Below are positions 48,901-60,974 of a DNA stretch of 64,000 nt, in pieces. Position numbers and translations under genes: made by a program. The first letter of the stretch is position 1. Each line of letters starts with the position of its first letter. The DNA is from Scortum barcoo (taxonomy: Eukaryota; Chordata; Actinopteri; Centrarchiformes; Terapontidae), in NCBI GenBank assembly GCA_023238725.1, contig CM041541.1, forward strand, positions 8,776,884-8,840,883, written 5' to 3'. The notes under the pieces are model-generated. The model had not been told where the DNA came from and did no database searches. It saw only the letters and a list, made by a program, of their open reading frames with translations.

Positions 48901-51900
48901 GGTTGTTCTTCTTTTCTAACACGTGGGAGTCTGTGTCCCTGCTTGTAGGGTCGCAATGAAAATCCCATCACACAACCTTTTCCATCGCACATCCATGGTG
49001 TAAAAGTTGGAGTAGCCAAAAGTCTCTCAATCCATGTTCAGGACAGAAAAAAACAAGCACTTTAGATGAATTTCTTGTCCATTCCAAGTCAAATTTGATA
49101 GTGTTATTTCCATAAATAAACAAAAATATGTTAATATCCCTCCTCCAAGGAAACTCTTCTATTTATAATATCTTCATATCCTCATAACAGTGATCTATAA
49201 CTATCTAAGTGTGCAAATCTTTATCTACATATCAAAGGTACTAAGAACAGCTTGGAACAACAAGGTTATGAAAAACATTTCAGCAATATAAATAAGTAAA
49301 ATGAACCTTGTTTCAACAATCTTTTAGAGACAATGTTCAACATAATGTCTTTTTTAGTGGGATTCTCCTTTAAGAGTCAAAGGGTTGTAAAACTTGTGGT
49401 TGGAGCCATGATTGTTAAGGTTATGGGTGAGGTTCCCAAGAAAAACTCTTTACAAATCCATGATATTTTGTGATATATTTGGCACATGTATCTTTGGTGT
49501 GTTAAAAATCTTTGGTTAAATCTTTCAGTTGTTTATTGGCACCAAAGTTTTCTAAGACATGTAAACATTTGACTGACTGAGAAATTCAATCTATGGATTA
49601 TCCTATCCCATCTTTAGAAAAAAATGCTGTAAAAAGTAGCTTTAAAAAGCTACTAAAGAGTAGCTAAATTACCAAAGTTTAAGTGCATCTTCTCATTTTC
49701 CACCTCATGTTTCATTTGGTTTACAGAAGTTAAGTGGTTGCATTCATGACAAGTTGGAAATAATACATTTTAAAAATATTCAGTAATTAAAATAATTTAA
49801 AAAAAAGCCTTAATCACAAATGGCACAGATCATAGCACCATAGCAAAGCTGAAGGGAAGGGCACACAAAGATCAAATGTACGAGACTTTTTTCCATGGTA
49901 GATTTTGTCTGAAAGCACAGGTGAAACGAATATCGTTAATGCTGCCTCTGATGAAGCAATGAAAGTCAGCCAAGGTGCACAATACCCGTCCCTGAACACC
50001 TGAACTGAATGCAATAAATAACTTTGGTAGCCTGGACCTGCTCATTGATTACATAATGCAAATACCTGACTTTTACATGTCATGTCAGGATGCATAAAGT
50101 CTGCTGTTCATTACAATTAGCCATTGTTTAACAGCTAATGATTATAAAAATACAAATAGGGTGCATTGCTTTCAACTTTTTAAAAATGGACTTCATTCAT
50201 TGGCCAAGCTGTGACCTTTTTGTGGTACCTCAACAATCAGATGGATACAGGAATAGATTGACATTTTGAAAAATATGCTTATTTGCATTCTTGCTGAGAG
50301 TTAAATGAGAGGGTTGATACCACTCTTATGTCTGTCTGTTAAATATGAAGCTATTTACTTTAGCAATGGCTTTTATACCGGTTTTAATATTTTAATTGAT
50401 TATTGAGATAATGAACAAGTTCCAAGTTGCCATGAATGCAGATGGGCAGCATGAATGATTTATTTGTTAGGTATATGACCGTTTTAGAGTCAAACATTAA
50501 TCAAGGCACTCGAAAATTTGACAGCTAGCTGCTATAAAAATCTTTTCTTTGTAGGAGACTGACCTCCGCACAATGCCATGAATGAAATACCTGGTGATAA
50601 AACATTTTACCACAACTGGACAAAACTACACAGACATGGAAGACCGTGAGATGTGGATGAAAACTTTGGAAAAAGCGATTAAGTTGACCTTGAGTTAGGG
50701 TGATTTCATCGAGCTACAAAAACAACATCATATTTTGTAAAATATTCAGATGTAAACATGTTGATTATGGTGTTCAAATGCTAATTTAGGCACATGTCAT
50801 ATAATTTTGCATGTTTTGTAGTATTTTTCAAGTATGTCAAGTATGATTAACTAATATTCTGCTCAGAGAGAAACCAAGATGTACAAACCCAAAACACTGT
50901 TTGCCCCAAACCACTCTCCTTTTTTTAACTTTCAACGAGGGTACATTTTTGTTCCTGAATGTTGGATGAAACATAAATAATTTGATTTGATAAATTAAAG
51001 CTGTTGGGAGGTTAAATGAATGTTTAGCTTATTATTAAGCCATTTTCTGTATGTTTTGGGTGTTTTTTTGGCAGGAATATAATGAGAAGAACAGCAAAAA
51101 TGAACATTCCTATGTGGGATGTCTGTTAAGAACTGACATAAAGTTATCACCTTTTTAGATCATATTGCTTCCTTTTTTCAAAAAAAATCTAAAAGCTACA
51201 GTTTTGCCTACAGCTAGTCTAGAAAATTAACTTAGAGTCCTCCTATACAGAAAGGCTAGGTTGAACTCGACAGTTCTGTAACACACTGCAAACACAAGCA
51301 TCAGAAAGAAGGTGTACTGACTTTTACGCTCTGTTCAAGCTGCAAAGCTCAACATTGCTCATTAAATAAGCTTTTGAAATGTAGTTTAAGCCCTTCATCA
51401 GGTATTTTTTTTTAAAAAATTGCCTTTTCTAACATTAGATCTTTGCATAAGGTGACCTGTGGGGCCGATGTCAGAAAACAGTAAAGCACTTTTGATTTTC
51501 TTGGTAAAAGTTTCTATAAATTGCAGCTTGACCAGAAACTTTTTAAAAATGTAGGTAGTTCTGTATAACATCCTGTGGTGCCTATCAATACTATCAATCA
51601 TTATATATTTACATATTTATATACTTTATATAGTTTACCCTGATGTAACTGCAGAGATCTCATTTTGTAAACACTGAGACAAGATTAAGGTACCTTAACA
51701 CACACACACACACAGCCTGTGAAGCCCAAGGACTATGTCTCAGGGTGGGACTGCTTCATAGCTCTCCTCCAGTCATCTGCTCTGCCCTAACGTCAGTGCA
51801 TCCCTCTCTTCATTGAAACTACAGGCTGGCTGAGAGCCGGACATGCAGACGGACAGATTCAACACGACACGCGGACCGTTCAGCGCCGTCATCACGTCAC

Positions 51901-52080
51901 AAGAAAAAGAAAAATAAAGAAACAAAAGTGCAAACCTCTCCTCTGATGTCTCCCAGCAAAGAAATGAAAGAAAGATGAAAATAAATGAATTCTGTATTGC
52001 TGCCTCTACGCTCCCAAACTTATTAGTTAGTCCAACCATCATCATCATCATCATCATCACTGTAACCTTTCCTTATTTTT
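45920..52080. other. Intergenic region between hemopexin and gja3
   Basis: No exon or RNA gene recognised. The 97-codon minus frame at 46646-46939 and other small frames have no domain that I know. A family A repeat copy lies at 50244-50360, CA runs at about 47387-47402, 47486-47500 and 51698-51714, and the rest is AT-rich and unassigned. Confidence 0.5.
50244..50360 (+). repeat. Dispersed teleost repeat, family A copy
   Basis: 'ttgcattcttgctgagagtt', 'aaatgagagggttgatacca', 'ctcttatgtctgtctgttaa' and 'atatgaagcta' follow the family A word order, the best-preserved 5' half in the window. Confidence 0.55.
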
Positions 52081-52129
52081 TATCTGTGCTGGATATATAT
52101 GTATATATTTATATATATACTATAGGTGT

Positions 52130-52493
52130 GTGTAAGTATGTGCATGTAAGTGTGTATGTTTGTAATCCCCATGTAATGGGCCCGTATACCCCACCTGTCC
52201 AACTTCTCTTAAGAAAAGTGAGAGTATGGCCAGAACAGCAAGTGGCAGCCATGTTGGCTCTAATTTATCTTTGTTCCATGAGTCTCTTACCTTAGTTTTG
52301 TATAATTTATTTTTATATTTATTTTTATTTTTAGTCTTTAATCTATTTTTTTGTTTGAGTGTTTCTATCCCTGTTAATATTTTCTAGCATTGTTTGTAGG
52401 AAGAGATTTAAGAATTTCATTGACAATGATTTGCATGATGTTAATTGTTGTGCAATGACAATAAATTCTTGAATCTTGAATCTTACTATGCTA
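52130..52493 (+). mobile_element. 3' end of a non-LTR retrotransposon (LINE)
   Basis: Ends in 'ttgttgtgcaatgacaataa' followed by the tandem tail TTGAATC-TTGAATC. A 'gtgcaatgacaataaa' motif with short tandem tail units is characteristic of fish LINE 3' ends of the L2/Rex type. Only the non-coding 3' portion is present, so this is a typical 5'-truncated copy. The 5' boundary is approximate. Confidence 0.6.
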
Positions 52494-52953
52494 TGGATGT
52501 TTTGAGTGTGCTCTTGCCTTGTGTATCAACTACAGTGATAGGCTGTTAAAAATAAGCATTATTCTACAAAAAAAATGGTAACTGATATTGTGAATTCTTC
52601 CATGTGCACAGCCATCTCTCCACATCGCTAGATTTCTGCAAATCCCCCTGATGTTGTAGAAGGCACTAATATGTAGATAGGACATCACCATGCTGCCATC
52701 AGTGTACTCTGGCCAAACTCTTTCTATCCTTCCTTCTCCCTCATGATTCTGAGATTAAAATAAGCAGCCAACTCCAGCTGAACGTACGCAGTAACGTGTT
52801 TTGCACGTCCTTCTTGCAGGCATGTCTTTTGCTGGAGGGCATGCTTGTGTGTGGGTTTTATGCTGATGTGCATATGTGAAAGAAATGTTGGTTTTCTGTG
52901 TGTTCACAGCATGTGTGCATGGTTGTGTAAGTGTGTGAGTGTGTGTGTTTTAG

Positions 52954-55354
52954 CTACACTGCCAGGTCATCAGGGCGAGCTCGGGCGCCGCTGCTCTTGC
53001 TGGCCCGGCTTGGTTTCCGGATGTCTGTCGCAGAAGCTGCAGGAGGCTGATGCATCTCCGCCTTGGTTACCACGGTGAAGTCGTCATGCGGGGCCACACA
53101 AGGTGCTGTAGCAACAGTGTTCTCCTCGTCCACCATGAGGGGGTACAGAGGGGTGTTACGAGGGAGTGTAGGAAACGTGGAGTGTTGCTCCCCTTCTGGA
53201 AGTGGTGGGGTTTTCTCCTCCTGAGGAGAGGAGGAGGCGGAGGTTGGGGGAGAGGGAAGAGGAGGAGGGTAGGAAGAGGAGTTTCTTCCATCCAGATTGT
53301 GGAGCTCCAGCGCCATGTTGCTCCAGTTCTGCTCCACTGCCATCAGCTGCCTGTTGCTGCCAACACTCACTTTCTCACCGTTGCGATAAAAAGAACTGGG
53401 CTCCGACAGGAAGTCGTCTGGGTGGAACGGTGTGTCGTCCATCTTGAGTCTGGCGGCGTTAGGGTTTAGGGACATCACTGCAGGGGAGGCCTCATTTGGA
53501 CTGTAGGCTCCTCCATCTGCTGCTCCACACCCCACCACGTTCACGCTGGCGTACACTGGCAAACAGTTGAGTGCTGACGGAGAGGTCTGCTCAGGGATCG
53601 TCTCCGCATCCCCGGGCTCGTCTGCACCCAGCTGCAGCGACTCACTGTCGGGTGCAAATTCATTGGTGACCCCCTGCTTGACTTTCTTCCAGCCCAGGTG
53701 GTAGATCTCCAGCAGGTTGAGGACCAGAGAGACACAGGCAACCACCAGCATGAAGATGATGAAGATCGTCTTTTCAGTGGGCCTAAAACAACAGATAAAC
53801 GAAAACACATTTAATTCACAAATGAATTCAGGGAACAAGTAACAAGAAACAGTATAAAAAAGGAATATTGCAAGATTGTATACACATTCAATTGATAATG
53901 TTTATTATATATTTATATTGTTGTTTGAACTGACCGTTCCCAAAACCTCTCCCCGAACAGCAACTGTTACATGTCACAATGTTTTTTAAGAGTCATGTCT
54001 TTTTTAAGCATTTTGATAACTAAAAGCACCAAGAACAAAAGTGTAATGACTGAATTAAACACTGGGCTTGTCTGCTCCAACAAAAGCTGCTAACTTTAAA
54101 GTGTCTGGTTAACAATCTTGCAATCTATGAGATTTATTTCCATGGGACTTTTAGCACATGTACATAACCATGAAGTATATTTCATATCCATTTCACAAGG
54201 TTCTTGTGAAATGACCCAGTTGACGATATAAAAGTCAGCCAGAGACAACGTTTCAGACAAAATTGACATTTGTCGGACAGAAAAAAGAAACCTGCTTTTG
54301 TAAAATTTTGAGTGAGATCAAGGTACAATTTCCTCAAAAGTTAAAGTCATTAAAGATGGAAGTGACTTAGGAAGAAGGGGCTGAGTGAATGGTCAGTTGA
54401 AGCAAATGTATTGAGTAAATTGCATAGCAAATAAACAAATGCAAACAAATACGGACAAAAATAGAAATAAATCAAATACATTCTGTAGTAAACTCTTACT
54501 CTCTAACCTGGAGATGAAGCAGTCCACAGTATTAGGGCAGGGCCAGCGGCCACATTTATAGAGTGGCCTCAGGTGGAAGCCATAGAGGAAGTACTGTCCC
54601 AGGATGAAGCCCACCTCAAACAGAGTCTTAAAGATGATGTTGAAGATGTACGTCCTCAGTAACGCCCCGCGGATCCGGATCTTCCCGTGCTCATCGCGAA
54701 TCGGTGGCTTTTCCTTCTTCCCACCTCCTCCTCCTCCATCGCCGACTCCGTTGTGATAAAGAGGGTCGTGGTCCTCCTGGTGCCGCCCGGCCTTTCTGAG
54801 CTCCTCCTCCCTCTCCCTCCTCTTCTCCTCCATGCGGACAATGTGCAGCACATGGCCCAGGTAGATGAGGGTGGGCGTGGACACGAAGATGATCTGCAGC
54901 ACCCAGAAGCGGATGTGGGAGATGGGGAAGGCCTCGTCGTAACAGACGTTCTCGCAACCGGGCTGCTGCGTGTTACAAGTAAAGTCGGACTGCTCGTCAC
55001 CCCAGACCTCCTCAGCCGCTGTGCCCAGCACCAGGATGCGGAAGATGAAGAGGACGGTCAGCCAAACCTGGAGAGGAAGGGATAAAAAAACAAGCGAGAT
55101 ATCTGAAGCACACTTCCATCCACCACTCTGACCCCACAAACTCATCTATTTCAAGTATTATGCAAGGAGACCTGTGTAAACAATCAAGAAATTGGTTTAA
55201 TATTCAAATGGTGGCCAATTAGGCATCTAGGGATTATGTGATATCATTTCATATTCATCAAATTAATCAATAGTCAATCAGTCACCTTTCCAATCACAGT
55301 GGAGTGTTCTTGAGCATTCTCCAGCAGCCGCCCTAGAAAGCTCCAGTCACCCAT
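52954..55354 (-). CDS. gja3: Connexin 46-type gap junction protein alpha 3
   Basis: Three coding exons on the minus strand: 55286-55354 (residues 1-23), 54508-55067 and 52954-53782; 485 residues. It starts MGDWSFLGRLLENAQEHSTV. Extracellular loop 1 has C54-x6-C61-x3-C65, and loop 2 has C-x4-C-x5-C in KCGRWPCPNTVDCF. Four transmembrane helices follow the usual plan, with a basic, glycine-rich cytoplasmic loop and RPTEKTIFIIF at helix 4. The C-terminus (SGARARPDDLAV) matches the Cx46 tail. Family role: hexameric hemichannels, mainly lens fibre gap junctions. Introns follow Lys23 (phase 0) and fall inside Arg210 (phase 2). An acceptor 20 bases before the ATG (exon from 55374) implies a non-coding first exon. 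The tail is longer than in human GJA3 (435 residues). Confidence 0.9.
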
Positions 55355-56074
55355 GCTTCACTCGATTTTCTAGCCTGGAGAGAGAAACAAAAGCTCCAGT
55401 TAGGAACTAATTTTAGCGGCGGACTAATATACATTTGGGTTGCTGGTTCAGAAAGCAACATGTCACCCAGTACAACGGGGTGGCTCATTAACTGAAGATA
55501 GGTCTCTATTTACCTGAAAGCCAGAGCAAATCAGGGGACTATATTTCACCAGCTTTATCACTACTCAGCACTGAAAAGCCTTTCAGTGAGAGAACAGACC
55601 AGGATCTGAGTGAAATGTCCCTTCCAGAGAGATGGGAGGAGGCAACATAAAGTGTCATAGCAAGCAAAGGGAAAGCAGACTCACTAAAATATTGTTGTAT
55701 TGTCAGTGATAAATCCATCGACCAGAGATCAGAAGAAAAACAATATCTGGAAAGAGAGAAACAAAATGCTCTTGTCAGCTTCACTGTGAAAAAAAGAACG
55801 AAACACACACAAAATTCTCGTTTACGTTTACACATGAATTAAATCTCACCACTTTTCTTCTTGAAAGACTTTTCTTCTTCTGCCACTAAGATAAGGGGAT
55901 GAAATAAACCGGAGGCGTACAAGGCTGGATGGAGTCAGTTTATCTTACAACAAACACAAATCAAACCAGTGACTATGTTTAATGACTATGGCCCTGATAA
56001 AATGAAGACTGCAGTGCTAAAATATGCATGTATTATCATGAGGTGAAAGGGTGGGGGTGGGGGGCGCTCTGTAG

Positions 56075-56290
56075 CTCTGCTGCTATGTTCCCCAGCTGTT
56101 AACTAACTTTGTCTGCTGTTCGGTGCTGGACAGGTTGTTTACAGCGGGTTTTTACAGCTGCCTGTCTGAAAACAACACTAATGACACACTGAACAAAACA
56201 CTCATATGAGCTGTGACCATGATATCCATGCATCACACAGCTGAGAAATAAAGTTGTCAGTGCTCTCTGGTGGACAGCTGAGGTAATGGG
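56075..56290 (+). repeat. Dispersed teleost repeat, family B copy
   Basis: 'gctgctatgttccccagctg', 'ttaactaactttgtctgctg', 'ttcggtgctggacaggttgt' and 'gggtttttacagctgcctgt' then 'ctgaaaac' in the family order. Confidence 0.55.
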
Positions 56291-56584
56291 AACATGCCAA
56301 TACTGATATATTTGGAATAAACTAATACTGTCTGACATATGTGCCCAGCTTATTTACTGGTGAAGCTTTAGTCTTTACAATTATTAATAAGAGATTGTAT
56401 ATAGATTGTTAATAGTAGTCAGAGCTGGTAAAAGTAACTATAAAGACAGAATAAAACGGTACTCTTTTATATATCTGCATGTAAGGAAAAATGAGCGTGT
56501 ACATGCCTGTTTCTTACTTCATCCACATGTGCATTTGCTTGCAGACGCGCACATATTTGTGTGTATCCATGTGTGTGTGTATCC

Positions 56585-56606
56585 GTGTGTGTGTGTGTGT
56601 GTGTGT
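56585..56606. repeat. (GT)11 microsatellite
   Basis: Perfect GT run. Confidence 0.9.
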
Positions 56607-57535
56607 TGCAGAGCTGGCTGGCTAGTGGACAATGGCTGGCCATCTGTGGGAAGTGAATGAGTAGATAACGGGTCCCAGTCCCCAGTTGAATGCCGGACTC
56701 ATCACATCCCAGGAATGCTGAGGAGGGCAAATGTTTGCCTGGGATCGACTGATACGTACACACACACAAACGCACACGCAAACTTACAGTAGCATAAAAC
56801 ACTCCCAAATGTCTGAGCCACAAATGTGAAGCCCATGACAACTTATTTTACTTCTAATGTGAAATATACACCCACAGCTTCTGTCAATATGACAATTTTT
56901 CCATAAGAGCACTTTAAGTTCATAAAGGAAATAAATCATTGGCACTTTATTTGAACAAAAGTTTCTAAATCCACCTTAACAAATGATATAAGATAATACT
57001 AAACTGTCAGCACACATACATTCAGTGACTTTTCTAAACCCTGCAGTTAAACAAACAGGCTAAAATCTCAGCAAATAGACTAATTACTGTAACTGTCTAC
57101 TGATACACCGATCTGACAGTGGCATACATGTACATGATGTGTTGACGTGATGAAATACCATCTGTCACCACGGACAATAGAGAAGCTGCCAGATGGACAT
57201 TGTCCCGGCTGACGTGTGCTTTTGATGGATCAGGGGTCTTTGTGCTAAAACAGCCCAAACAGTTAACTCTTGGCCTGCCGTTCACACCCTGAAAAACCTT
57301 TTCGAGATATGCAGACAGCCGCAATGTTCCCATGAAATTTCACAATTCTGTTTGTTGCCCAGTTCGTCAAGTAGCCTTATTTTTTCCATAAACACTATAA
57401 GTGAATTAGATTAACCCCTACAAGCTTACGTGTGGTCAACAGCATGTAAACATGTTGACGTCTGAAGAAAATATGCTACAGACTGATAACAGTGCAGGGT
57501 CATGAGGTGCACAAGGATAAACAGAAAGTGCACAG

Positions 57536-57722
57536 AGTGTGTCAAAGTGCATCTAATGTCGAAAGGTGCATAGCTGGTGTGTAAAAGCGTAATATTGTGA
57601 TAAGGATGCAAATATGTGGTACAAAAAGTAAAATGTGCAAAGATTATGTGTGAATGTATGCAATATTTTACATGTAAGAAAAGATGCTAAATGTGTAAAA
57701 GTATGTAACAGTGTGAAAAATG
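57536..57722. repeat. Degenerate TG/AAA-rich quasi-tandem repeat
   Basis: Successive variants of a unit of roughly 18-20 bases: 'gtgtgtcaaagtgcatctaa', 'gtgtgtaaaagcgtaata', 'atgtgcaaagattatgtgtg', 'atgtgtaaaagtatgtaaca', 'gtgtgaaaaatgg'. Units are diverged, so borders are approximate. Confidence 0.5.
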
Positions 57723-58599
57723 GTGTTTACAGTTCTATAGATTAAATAAAGACGTATGACAGCAATCCCTGATGGAGAGTCCATCAGCATGTCCGAAGAA
57801 AGCCACATCCACTGAAGGGACATCGGGGAATATAAACATTTTCATTAGAACGAAAAGCACAGCAACTTCAGTGTGTTAATGTGAATAAATGAGGATATTT
57901 TCTGTAGAAACAGTGATACATTCACTTCACTCTCTAAAGCAAACCAAACATTAGAGCTCCAACAAACAGAAAACCAGTAAGAAGGTAGTTTAAGGTGTCA
58001 GATGCATGATGTGTGTCTATCACTGCTCACACTGTATATCTGATTAACGGTGCTTCCTAACTGGCCTCAAAATGATGGATAAATGATCACCAGTCTCCAA
58101 ATTGGCTTGTTTTTATTGCTATTACATGGAGGCATCATTATTAAAAATCAACAAGGAAACATAAGGCACTGGAATAAACACCAAAAAAATTAGATGCCCA
58201 CCTGGAATGCCAAAATATTTTGTACTATATTCAAAACTCCCTGTAAATTTATAATTCTTGTCACTTTAACAGGCCCACTTGTTGAATAAATGGGGGGGGG
58301 GAAAGTGAGCCACCTGTCAACAGTAACACATCCCAATTTACTGCCCAGGACTCAGTTCAGTGTGTTTTCAATCATAATAGTAGCTGTGGTATTAAAAAAG
58401 GTCTAAAATCCAGCATCAGTGTCAAAGGTGTTGAGTTTTTATGAGTAACCTATCCAACAGTCAATTAGTGAAATATTACTGGCTTCCTGTCTCCCACAGG
58501 GACGTGAACGCAGCACGAGAGGTGCCGATAATCCAGCAGGTGGAAGATGATAATCCCTCCTCTTCCCTCCCCCTTCAGACAACCCCATCACTCCAGCAT

Positions 58600-58744
58600 C
58601 CACCTGCTTACCGCTCTCCTCTGAAACACGGCTCCCTCCCGGCGGCGCGCGTCTTCTCCCACTTTTCTTCTTCTTCCTCTCCTTCTTTTCCTCCCCCGGG
58701 TGGGCTCGAGGCGACCAGGGGGTGAGATGAGTGGGAGAAGAGGG

Positions 58745-58777
<33 letters not shown>

Positions 58778-58960
58778 TTAAAAAAAAGACGAGAGGCTAG
58801 TCTAGTCTAAAAAGAAAAGGGGGGCGCGTGTGGAAGCCGTCCCGCGTGGCCAAGGCCATCCGCCACTGTGTCCCCGCGCACGGGACGCACGAGGGGGTCC
58901 CGAGGGAGGGGGGGGCAGGCACGCGCCTGTATGTGCGCGCGCGTGCATATGTAGGTAGGG
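58600..58960. promoter_or_regulatory. CpG-rich block, candidate promoter between the two connexins
   Basis: GC-rich with several CpG clusters (for example GGCGGCGCGCG near 58640, GGGGCGCGTG near 58820, GCGCGCGCGTGC near 58935) in an AT-rich interval, plus a GA tract at 58745-58770. It lies 3.3 kb upstream of the gja3 ATG and could be its promoter or first exon. No TATA box stands out. Confidence 0.35.
58745..58770. repeat. (GA)n microsatellite
   Basis: GA run of about 26 bases within a longer purine-rich stretch. Confidence 0.9.
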
Positions 58961-59027
58961 GCAGATGCGACTCATCACATAAGTCACAGGCCAAATTTAA
59001 AACTTTATACAGCTGCTTCAAACTAAT

Positions 59028-59107
59028 AAAACACTGTTGCAAAATATCAAAACACTATTTCAAACTATGTAAAACTATTTGAAATTGTTTAAAACTATTT
59101 CAAACAG
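59028..59107. repeat. Degenerate short tandem repeat, 'aaaactatttc' type
   Basis: Repeated variants 'caaactaataaa', 'aaaacactatttcaaact', 'aaaactatttgaaattg' and 'aaaactatttcaaacag' at roughly 11-base spacing. Confidence 0.65.
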
Positions 59108-59109
59108 AG

Positions 59110-60970
59110 GAAAAGAAGGTTATTTTCGTTGAGAAGCCTTTTTTAAAAAAAATTTTCTGAATTATTATTAATATGATTACAGCTGTAGTTGCAGGCTAAT
59201 AAATATAATAATGTTAATTGTTGTTCTATGTACTTATTTAGTAGTAGCTGTATTTGTTTTAGAAATAGGTCAAATTTCGTAGCAACCTAATTTCTGATGT
59301 AAAGTTGTACTAAAATTATACGATTTGTGCCAAAATGAGGAAAAATCTTCAAGAATATGATATTAAACAAAGTACAAATGACTAAACAAATCTGCATATC
59401 ATCAAAGTGTGTCTTTACACAGCTCCAAGAAACTTTACCAAACTAAACTAATTTATAAAAGAGATTGCTTGGTGCCGATGATGTGATGGTGATGAAGCAT
59501 GGATGCTCGTTGTAGGAGCATCTTCACCAGACATTTTGTGTCCCTCAGAGGATGGAGAGGACTCTCAGCCACAGCTGCTCACCAGCAGAGGTCAGCAGAG
59601 GTGAGTACAGTAGATCACTCAATGCATCTGTTGTAAAAGAATAAAATTTAATTTAGCGGCCTTATCACTCCAGTTCCTTCTATTTCTTTAGTCAGAAACA
59701 TTTTTTTTTTTTTTTTGTGGGGGGATTCGAGTCACTGTAATAGATTACTTTGAACCTTTGATTTTTACATTGTTACATACATCACTTGATTCTTTGCATT
59801 TCATTGATCAAACTTGGATTTATTGTAATTCTACTAAATCAGATTAATTTTAATAAGTTATTTAATAGGTTGTAGGAGTGGTGAATACAATCACATGGTT
59901 TAATGTGTTTTATAAAGTGGATATATCTGGTCGTTGACTGAGATTGGCTGAGCTGCATTTGAAGCCACTGTAAAATACTCCATAAACACACACCTGTGAG
60001 CACATTACATCAATATTACCAAACGTAACCAATATGATCCATACGGCTGTGGTTTACAGTGATTTAGGCACAGCAGTGTGTTTCTTCTGTGTGATGCAGG
60101 TGTTTGTTATATAGCCACCGCGTTATATGCAGCAAAGTCCGTTTAGTTTTCCCAGACCACAACAGCATTGGTATAATTATGAACTGAAACTAACACAATA
60201 TTAAGATGACGTGAAACTTTATTTGGAGACATAAAGTGAGAAATGGTGAGTGCATTTACGCTCAATGAATTGTTATTCTATGACTCTATGAAAAATATGT
60301 GTTTATGTACGTGTGTAGCTGCTAGTGAGTCCTCACATTTCTTTCCTCACATGAACCTTGGCTCGAGATCCCACTCAGCATTCTTACACAATCTGTCTTA
60401 TATTAGATTATACTAAAGTTATAATCTTATATATAATAAGTATTGAAGTACAACACATATCTGAAATAATATCTTACAGTTTAAAATACAGTTTTGAGTC
60501 TGATTCCATCCTCTCCACCCACTGAATGTTACATTCAACACCTCAGGTATCAAAGAAAATGTTTGCTTTTTCAGTTGTATTTACACGTTTTGTTTCATTC
60601 ACATATGCACCACTTGTAATTATGCAGCTTTAAAGTGTTTCAAGTCTTTGGGAGGTCTTTTCTTGTATTATCCGCCTTGTTGCTACTTCCTCAGGTGGAG
60701 ACAAGTAGCTTCTGCTTTGTCTTATTCTGCATCCTCTCTCTGCTGGATTTTCTGCATGTTTTCTTCTCCTTCTGTCCACACAGACTCCTGAAGAAACAAA
60801 GGTACAGGTTTACTTCAGGATATTTTGCATTTTGATAACCCAGATGAAGGATGAAAGAGGCCAAAGACGTGTGGAATATGCAACTGGTACATTTAACATA
60901 GCTAAAAATGATAATTGATGATTGATAAATGAATCAGTTGATTAATCACCTGACTGTCTGACTGATTAAT
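59110..60970. other. Intergenic region between the two connexin genes, no gene seen
   Basis: AT-rich. The open frame at 60635-60835 (plus) is short, hydrophobic and has no domain that I recognise. The 3' UTR of the beta connexin should occupy part of the high-coordinate end; no strong AATAAA on the minus strand was identified close to the stop. Confidence 0.45.
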
Positions 60971-60974
60971 ACCT

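Larger units (their letters stand above)
55380..58440. other. Upstream region of gja3, no coding exon seen
   Basis: May hold non-coding gja3 exons: on the minus strand an acceptor-like TCTTTCCAG near 55750 and a donor-like TTTCAG|GTAAAT near 55515 would bracket one of about 230 bases. Otherwise it contains a family B repeat (56075-56290), a GT array (56585-56606) and a degenerate TG/A-rich repeat (57536-57722). Confidence 0.35.

Noticed and set aside
53050..53469. Plus-strand frame of 139 codons opposite gja3
   Set aside because: Antisense shadow of the low-complexity connexin tail; no homology.
58441..58725. 94-codon plus-strand frame with Ser/Pro-rich end
   Set aside because: Composition-driven, in a CpG- and CT-rich block. 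No domain and no supporting splice structure.
60635..60835. Small hydrophobic plus-strand frame between the connexins
   Set aside because: Phe/Leu-rich by composition, no start context, no family resemblance.
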